Made by a program: the position numbers and the translations under genes. Positions 58,501 through 64,000 of a DNA stretch of 64,000 nt are shown one piece after another. The notes under the pieces are model-generated. The model was not told where the DNA came from. It was given only the letters and a program-made list of their open reading frames with translations, and searched no databases. Source of the stretch: Alviniconcha marisindica (Eukaryota; Mollusca; Gastropoda; Provannidae). The DNA lies in NCBI GenBank assembly GCA_018857735.1, contig JABMCL010000191.1, forward strand, positions 951,501 through 1,015,500. Reading direction: 5' to 3'. Position 1 is the stretch's first letter. Each line of letters starts with the position of its first letter.

Positions 58501-61500
58501 TGAGTGAACCGTAATTATTCATAGCTGAGTGAACTGTACTCATTCACAGGCAAGTAAACTGTACAATACATATTCACAAGTGAGTGAACTGTACTCATTG
58601 AAAGCTGAGTGAACTGTCAGCACAAATGGAGGTAGCTGCATCTGAGTGAACAGTCTTCATCTGCATCTGAAGGAACTGTACTCATTTACATCTGAAGGAA
58701 CTGTACTCATTTACATCTGAAGGAACTGTATTTATTTACATGTGAAGGAACTGTACTCATTTACATCTGAAGGAACAGTCTATCTGCATCTGAAGGAACC
58801 GTACTCATTTACATCTGAAGGAACTGTACTCATTTACATCTGAAGGAACTGTACTCATTTACATCTGAAGGAACTGTACTCATTTACACCTAAGCAAACT
58901 GTACACCTGCACCTGCTGACTCACCCTGGGATCAGCCATCTGGGAACCATGAGCGTAGACAGCACGTGAACGATCAATCTCGCCAAGCTTTCGCTCCAGG
59001 TCAGCAAACCGCACACACATCTCTCTGCAATTTCACACCACAAACATTGCAGGTGTACTAAATGGTAAGACAATATATTACACCACAAGCAGAGAGAGGT
59101 ATAAGAGAAGGACTTCAAGTTCATGTGTTCCAAACTGCCATTCATCTGCAACAATGGTACTCTTGCTTAAAATAATAATAATTAAATAGTGGTGTGGCAC
59201 AACCATAGAACAATTACTGCACTTCTCCATGAGTGCAGAAAATTGGTTAATTTATTGACCACAAACTCCTGCTTGGAGAGACATACACGTAAGTGCGCGC
59301 ACACACACACACACACACACACATGTGCACCCGTGCACATGAGTATGTACACTATACACAATTTGAAATCAAGTTAAACAGTGACTTGCGATGGAGGAAG
59401 ATAGCAGCATGGAACAGGAAAACATGGCAGGTCTACTGTTTTGGAAAAAGAAATGTTAGATTTGAATGAGTCCAGAGAGGGTGTTTTGGAGAGGGAAGGT
59501 CATTCCATGTAGAGGGGTACAGAAAACTCACCTGGCCTGTTCATTTGGCAACACCTCGATGGCCTTTTCATAAATGGACCGTGTGTGTGTGATTCCATAG
59601 ATCTCTGCTGCCCGTTTGATGTAAATATTGTACATCTGAAAACAAAACAGTAAATGATGTAGGTTCACCTTCCAAACTTCATGATACATTAAATCAACAT
59701 CTATACAAAAATAACTCAATAGATCTAAACACATCTTGGCTTACAGATATGGCAATCATTTATACAAATACCTGCATGTGAAAGTACCTCACAAAAAGGT
59801 TACAGCCATAAAAAACAAACAAAAAACAACAACAACAAATGTATGTGTGTTTGTGGATGTGTGGAGCTGCCATTGCCAAACATCAGCAAATGCAACAGAG
59901 ACCTTAACTGGTCTGGTTGTATGCAGGAACTGGGTAGTGCAGCTGCTGCCCTGAGGAAAGCAACCCCTAATTTACAGCAGAGTGAACTGTACTCTAGTTG
60001 GGTGAACTGTACTCACTCAGACTCAAAGCCAAGTGAACTTAATTATTTAAACCAAGTGAACTGTACTCATTTACAATGAGGAACTACACTCATTCAAAGC
60101 CCAGTGAACTCTAGCTGGGTGAGTACAGTACAACCACCTTCAACTTCACCCCTTTCTTGACCTGGGTGGTCCTTAGAGCCCACAGCTCATAATGCACAGT
60201 AGACAGCATGCCATACAAATACATCCTACAGTTGCACACAACCTGCTTGCTTTAGACAGAGAATGCAGAACTTGCTGCAGTAAGAAATAGCACTCACTGA
60301 CCATTCTTAAGAGTGCTTGGTGAACAAACAAGCAAAAAGGTTCACTTGTAGCATTCCAAGCATTATTAAAAATCAGAAGCTGTGAAAGAAAATTGTAGAT
60401 TTTCATATCACAGACTTCCTGGGCAACCATTTCTTGAATATTTTTGACATCCTAACCTATTGTTAAATATACAAAAACCTGTAGACAGCAACTGTTAACA
60501 CTCAATTGTCTTGCAATAGCACACTAAACTGCATCAATAATTTTACCTTCTGGTGGGATAAAATCAGTGACTCTAAAAACGTAGGTGCTCTATTCGCACA
60601 TTATACCAAACCCATATTTATATACAGCATGTACACTTTTTCCATGCTTCCTGTGTGGTGCAGTGTATGTATGAAACTGACAGTTTTGAAAGGAGCTAGA
60701 CCACTGAATATGCCTTCATTTTGTAAACATTTGTGGATGTATTAATTAGACCAGTGAATATGCCTTTATTCTGTACATATTTTGTAAATGCGTTAATTAA
60801 GCCTTGAATGTCTGTACACCATTGTAAAAGCTTGCTCAACCTTTATGATGGAGTTTGTTATATCTACCTCCCTACACATCCCTTCCCCACCGCTCTCTCC
60901 CTCTCAACCGTGTGTGTACATGCATGCATGTGCTGTTAGCAGCAGAATGATCCTGCCTAATGATGAGCAACAGTGTGAGCCATTTCAACGATCCATTAAC
61001 TGTGGTCAGCTAAAGCACAAGGCAATGTCCACACACCACAGGTAGTGAAAAAAAAAAGGAGTGCAGAACTGAACCTGGGTCTGTCTGATTACCAGCTGAG
61101 TGCCTTACTGCTGGGCCACATCAAGCTAACCTCATGCCCAGTTTAAAGGATCTCAGTCACAGTCTCCGGGAGAAAGCCAATGCTTTGTGTGATTTATGCA
61201 GAGAACAGTTTCACAGCAGTACTGACCTGGTACTGTTCTTCAGGTGGCACTGCCTTGGTGGCCCGATCATACACACTCATGGCATGGCGTGCCAAGCCGT
61301 GCTCCTCTTCCAGCTTGGCATACAGCAGGAAAATGGCTGCCACAAAAACACGCATCAACACCCCTCCAAACCACAGCTTTATGCTAAGATATGCTACATA
61401 TTTAGTCATGTTAAGAGATCAGAGACAAAACACACTGTAGTGAAGATACACTGCTGACACAAATACCGCTATATAACACCTGATTGGTCAAGCCTAAGAA

Positions 61501-61629
61501 AAAAATGCATAACTGTTGTTCCACATCAACTATGTTTACAGTTTATGTTTTCTCTATCACACAGTCCAGTTGCCAAAACAGTGCATTCATACTTCTGCTG
61601 TTATCAACACAGAACTAATACTAACACCT

Positions 61630-61694
<65 letters not shown>

Positions 61695-61901
61695 AAAGAG
61701 ATAAATAATGCAATCACATATGAATAAACTCTATGCTTTCAAATATATTGCCTCTACCAAATGTAAGTAGAACAGTACTACAGGCACTGACAGGCAAAGT
61801 ACTACAGGCACTGACAATGGTGTACCTTTGGCAAACTTGGCAGGACACCCATCCAAACATTGTTCAAACAGATCTCTGGCTCTCTCCAGCTTGCTGCCTC
61901 C
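51302..61901 (-). CDS. XAB2: XAB2/SYF1 pre-mRNA-splicing factor, C-terminal nine exons (5' part off right edge)
   Basis: XAB2 (yeast Syf1) is a nuclear HAT/TPR-repeat scaffold of the NineTeen-related spliceosome complex, also linked to transcription-coupled repair in mammals. The visible exons in transcript order are 61826-61901, 61227-61336, 59532-59635, 58925-59024, 57568-57684, 54793-54853, 53406-53511, 52102-52202 and 51302-51381. All phases agree, giving 284 codons and TAG, roughly the last third of the approximately 850-residue family. Signatures are [98 protein letters not shown] and [16 protein letters not shown]. An acidic tail ([18 protein letters not shown]) and the end [17 protein letters not shown] follow. 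The intron after 52102 uses a GC donor. Introns are loaded with minisatellites and host a piggyBac-like element. Confidence 0.95.
52102..52202 (-). CDS. XAB2: XAB2 exon with GC donor
   Basis: Encodes [20 protein letters not shown] and the acidic run to NVE. The donor reads GAAG/GCAAGT, the consensus of a GC-AG intron. No GT donor nearby gives a frame joining the last exon. Confidence 0.88.
53406..53511 (-). CDS. XAB2: XAB2 exon
   Basis: Encodes [20 protein letters not shown] to KKLLFV, the coiled-coil segment. The acceptor TTGATTGATAG is weak but gives the right phase. The donor is GTCAG/GTACAA. Confidence 0.88.
54480..54780. repeat. 41-bp minisatellite in XAB2 intron
   Basis: About seven copies of GAGATGGTTGCAAAGTGTAG plus AATTGTCAGGGTGGTCTTCA, ending about 13 bp from the donor of the exon at 54793. 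Confidence 0.93.
54793..54853 (-). CDS. XAB2: XAB2 exon
   Basis: A 61-bp exon encoding [20 protein letters not shown]. The acceptor is TTTGTGATCCAG and the donor GCCG/GTAAAC. Confidence 0.9.
55235..55425 (-). repeat. Dispersed CTTGATAAAGG-family repeat
   Basis: Contains TATTAGGACAAAACACAACA, GGGTAATCCCCTTTATCAAG, CTACAAAATGACACTTAAAC and GAAAAATGAGACAGAGAGCT in inverse orientation, in an XAB2 intron. Confidence 0.8.
55540..55571. repeat. Poly-G tract
   Basis: A run of about 30 guanines in an XAB2 intron; a possible G-quadruplex and an unreliable assembly length. Confidence 0.95.
56033..57203 (-). mobile_element. Internally deleted piggyBac-like transposon
   Basis: The ends CTCTTTCATCCCTG and CAGGGATGAAAAAG are inverted repeats matching 13 of 14. 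TTAA flanks both sides (56029-56032 and 57204-57207), the target site of piggyBac elements. Subterminal copies of a TTCATTCCTG motif occur near 56103 and, inverted, near 57150. The 1171-bp element carries one ORF (56530-56886) and lacks room for the catalytic DDD domain, so it is non-autonomous. It sits in an XAB2 intron in the same orientation as the gene. Confidence 0.8.
56530..56886 (-). pseudogene. N-terminal remnant of a piggyBac-like transposase
   Basis: An intact ORF of 118 codons from ATG ([20 protein letters not shown]), highly acidic ([20 protein letters not shown]), then [20 protein letters not shown]. Acidic N-termini followed by a short W-containing segment before the catalytic domain are common in piggyBac transposases. 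The catalytic part is missing. The assignment rests mainly on the TTAA-flanked ends around it; by sequence alone I would call it hypothetical. Confidence 0.5.
57568..57684 (-). CDS. XAB2: XAB2 exon
   Basis: Encodes [20 protein letters not shown] to QATYNTQ, phase 0 both sides. The acceptor is GGATCTTGTACAG and the donor CAG/GTATTA. This is the best-conserved segment of the visible protein. Confidence 0.95.
57955..58018. repeat. 30-bp direct duplication
   Basis: Two adjacent copies of CTCACCCAGTCACCCAGGCA followed by TCACGAACAC in an XAB2 intron. Confidence 0.9.
58160..58910. repeat. ~25-bp minisatellite in XAB2 intron
   Basis: Units of AGCTGAGTGAACTGTACTCA type grade into ATCTGAAGGAACTGTACTCA type, the latter spaced 25 bp, up to about 15 bp from the XAB2 donor at 58925. 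A related short array occurs in the neighbouring intron (59970-60125). Confidence 0.92.
58925..59024 (-). CDS. XAB2: XAB2 exon
   Basis: Encodes [20 protein letters not shown] and [14 protein letters not shown]. The donor is CCCAGG/GTGAGT. It immediately follows, in genome order, a 25-bp minisatellite in the downstream intron. Confidence 0.93.
59296..59324. repeat. (CA)n microsatellite
   Basis: Short CA run in an XAB2 intron. Confidence 0.95.
59532..59635 (-). CDS. XAB2: XAB2 exon
   Basis: Encodes [20 protein letters not shown] to NEQA. The acceptor is TGTTTTCAG and the donor GCCAG/GTGAGT, phase 2 out. Confidence 0.95.
59970..60125. repeat. Second GTGAACTGTACTCA-type array
   Basis: Copies such as AGTGAACTGTACTCTAGTTG and CAAGTGAACTGTACTCATTT belong to the same repeat family as 58160-58910 but lie in the adjacent XAB2 intron, with the exons at 58925 and 59532 between them. 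Confidence 0.8.
61045..61135 (-). mobile_element. tRNA-derived SINE head or tRNA relic
   Basis: On the minus strand there is an A-box-like TGGCCCAGCAGTAAGGCACT, a B-box-like CCAGGTTCAGTTCTGCACTC and then a run of ten T (polymerase III terminator). Acceptor-stem ends do not pair, so it is not a functional tRNA gene. Confidence 0.5.
61227..61336 (-). CDS. XAB2: XAB2 exon
   Basis: Encodes [20 protein letters not shown] and [17 protein letters not shown], a complete HAT repeat helix pair. The acceptor is TTTTTGTGGCAG and the donor CAG/GTCAGT. Confidence 0.95.
61630..61690. repeat. (CA)n microsatellite
   Basis: About 60 bases of CA repeat in an XAB2 intron. Confidence 0.97.
61826..61901 (-). CDS. 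XAB2: XAB2 exon (first visible)
   Basis: Encodes [20 protein letters not shown] and AKFAK plus one base. The donor is AAAG/GTACAC. The acceptor GGATTGTGTACAG lies at the edge of a minisatellite and lacks a pyrimidine tract. Confidence 0.93.
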
Positions 61902-61907
61902 CTGTAC

Positions 61908-63475
61908 ACAATCCATTACACTTACACTGTTACAGCAGTGGCATTGTTGACCATCACACAGTCCATTACACTTACACTGTTACAGCAGTGGCATTATTGG
62001 CCATCACACAGTCCACTACACTCTCAGCAGCGCCATTGTAGGCTGTCACACAGTCCATTACACTTACACTTTTACAGCAGTGGCATCATTGGCCATCACA
62101 GTCTACTACACTCACAGCAGTGGCATTGTTGGCTGTCACACAGTCCACTACACTTACACTGTTACAGCAGTGGCATTGTTGGCCATCACACAGTCCATTA
62201 CACTTACACTGTTACAGCAGTGGCATTGTTGGCCATCACACAGTCCATTACGCTGACAGCAGTGGCATTGTTGACAGTCACACAGTCCACTACACTTACA
62301 CTGTTACAGCAGTGGCATTGTTGGCCATCACACAGTCCATTACACTTACACTGTTACAGCAGTGGCATTGTTGGCCATCACACAGTCCATTACACTTACA
62401 GCAGTGGCATTGTTGGCTGTCACAGTCCATTACACTTTTACAGCAGTGGCATTGTTGGCCATCACACAGTCCATTACACTTACAGCAGTGGCATTGTTGG
62501 CTGTCACAGTCCATTATACTTACACTTTTACAGCAGTGGCATTGTTGGCCATCACACAGTCCATTACACTTACAGCAGTGGCATTGTTGGCTGTCACAGT
62601 CCATTACACTTACACTTTTACAGCAGTGGCATTGTTGGCCATCACACAGTCCATTACACTTACAGCAGTGGCATTGTTGGCTGTCACAGTCCATTACACT
62701 TACACTTTTACAGCAGTGGCATTGTTGGCCATCACACAGTCCATTACACTTACAGCAGTGGCATTGTTGGCTGTCACAGTCCATTACACTTTTACAGCAG
62801 TGGCATTGTTGGCCATCACACAGTCCATTACACTTACAGCAGTGGCATTGTTGGCTGTCACAGTCCATTACACTTACACTTTTACAGCAGTGGCATTGTT
62901 GGCCATCACACAGTCCATTACACTTACAGCAGTGGCACTGTTGGCCGTCACAGTCCATTACACTTACATTTTTACAGCAGTGGCACTGTTGGCCATCACA
63001 CTTACATTGTTACAGGAGTGGCATTGTTGGCCGTCACACAGTCCATTACACTTACACTTTTACAGCAGTGGCACTGTTGGCCATCACACAGTCCATTACA
63101 CTGACAGCAGTGGCATTGTTGGCCGTCATACAGTCCACTACACTTATAGCAGTGGCATTGTTGGCTGACACACAGTCCATTACACCTACAGCAGTGGCAT
63201 TGTTGGCCGTCACACAGTCCACTACACTTACAGCAGTGGCATTGATGGCCGTAGCAGTGACATTTTTGACCATCACAAAGTCCACTACACTTACAGCAGT
63301 GGCGTTGTTGGCTGTTGCACAGTCCACTACACTTACAGCAGTGCCATTGTTGGCTGTCACAAACAGTCTATTACACTTTCAGCAGTGCCACTGTTCGGTG
63401 TCACAGTCTATTACACTTACAGCAGTGTGTCACAAACAGTCCATTACACTTACAGCAGTGGCATTGTAATCAAAA
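61908..63475. repeat. Large 50/40-bp minisatellite with 90-bp higher-order unit, XAB2 intron
   Basis: The long unit (50 bp) is CACAGTCCATTACACTTACA, CTGTTACAGCAGTGGCATTG and TTGGCCATCA; the short unit lacks part of the middle. From about 62520 to 62790 long and short units alternate with a 90-bp period (TACACTTTTA at 62521, 62611 and 62701). There are roughly 35 units. The array begins about seven bases from the XAB2 exon at 61901. ORFs of 220-449 codons across it are artefacts of a period divisible by three. Confidence 0.95.
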
Positions 63476-64000
63476 CTGGTATGAATGGAACAATCACAAA
63501 TTCAAACAGTTATTGTGTGGCCAAGTTTGAAAGACCTGGCTTTGACAACAGCATGGAAAAAACACTCCACCTGCAAGCTAAGTTTCACAGTGCTTCCTGA
63601 TGGCGCTTTCTTCTGATGGTTTTACCATGGTTGGCCAACCTGCTGGTCACTGATCATTACACACATCCATGAAATTGGATTTTTATGCCAGTTGAAAAAC
63701 AGTTCATCATTAACAGGACTACAGTAGTAGAAAAAGTAGAGCCTAATGCATATTATGATCACACAAGTTGTAACAGCATGTGACACACACTGAAAGCACA
63801 ACACAAACAGGCAAACAATTTGTATTTTTTGACACAGACAGAAAGGGAAAAAAAAGAAAAAAAAAGCTACCTCTTAAAGAACATGTTAATCATTTAGTAA
63901 TCATTTCAACAAAACAAGCATGCAAATTTTTACTTTGTTTGAACAAAAAACACAAAATACACTTTGATTTAACCATTTTAGTGGCATTGTGATCTTAAAA
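63476..64000. other. Remainder of XAB2 intron to window edge
   Basis: AT-rich sequence with an A-rich stretch near 63846-63866. The preceding XAB2 exon (the segment before GGSKLER) is not present on either strand, so it lies beyond 64000. Confidence 0.7.

Noticed and set aside
62296..62958. Cysteine-rich 220-codon ORF (minus strand) resembling a metallothionein or knottin-like protein
   Set aside because: It is the translation of the 90-bp satellite period, a multiple of three. All three plus-strand frames are also open in places, and there is no start, signal peptide or splice context.
61860..63469. Plus-strand ORFs of 414, 449 and 268 codons
   Set aside because: Repeat artefacts of the same satellite, opposite to XAB2. 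Peptides such as HSPLHLHCYSSGIVGHH are simple unit repeats.
1..64000. CRISPR arrays, prophage or bacterial operons
   Set aside because: The direct repeats are contiguous minisatellites without unique spacers, and genes are spliced and widely spaced; the DNA is eukaryotic.

Overview
This is a eukaryotic, intron-rich, AT-biased and repeat-dense window. It is almost certainly animal and probably from a mollusc (gastropod-like). That assignment is inference from the gene set, small exons in large introns, tRNA-derived SINE relics, L2-like LINE debris and abundant minisatellites; nothing in the window is diagnostic. There is no bacterial operon structure, CRISPR array, rRNA or convincing intact tRNA.

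Five genes were reconstructed exon by exon, with splice sites and reading phases that agree. (1) 2536-5460 (+): last three exons of a charged coiled-coil protein I do not recognise. (2) 10892-16517 (-): MRPS2, mitochondrial ribosomal protein uS2m, three exons, about 281 aa; the first exon is less certain. (3) 22282-42142 (+): a complete ten-exon, 419-aa fold-type-I PLP aminotransferase of the 2-aminoadipate/YER152C-like type, with catalytic Lys249. (4) 46809-47613 (+): a two-exon, 94-aa THAP zinc-finger protein visible only after splicing. (5) 51302-61901 (-): the last nine exons (284 aa) of XAB2/SYF1, a HAT-repeat splicing factor whose 5' part lies beyond the right edge; it uses one GC-AG intron. 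MRPS2 and the aminotransferase are head to head about 5.8 kb apart.

Much of the rest is mobile or repetitive DNA. There are LINE fragments at 1-1960, 15000-16320, 18815-19075, 25830-27655, 38575-39290, 41190-41535, 45240-45850 and 49750-49980. A 1171-bp piggyBac-like element (56033-57203) has TTAA target sites, terminal inverted repeats and a leftover N-terminal ORF. A 3172-bp TG...CA element (33650-36821) is flanked by CAGT duplications. An 0.8-kb element has about 20-bp terminal inverted repeats (31155-31973). A high-copy dispersed family is marked by the core CTTGATAAAGGGGATTACCC, sometimes in inverted pairs.

The most unusual theme is minisatellite arrays tied to splice sites. The array at 3737-4360 and the one at 33322-33605 have units resembling the 3' splice site plus first bases of a neighbouring gene's exon. 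The roughly 1.6-kb array at 61908-63475 runs directly into the XAB2 3' splice site and carries a GTAAGT donor hexamer in most units on the sense strand. Long ORFs in these arrays are repeat artefacts.
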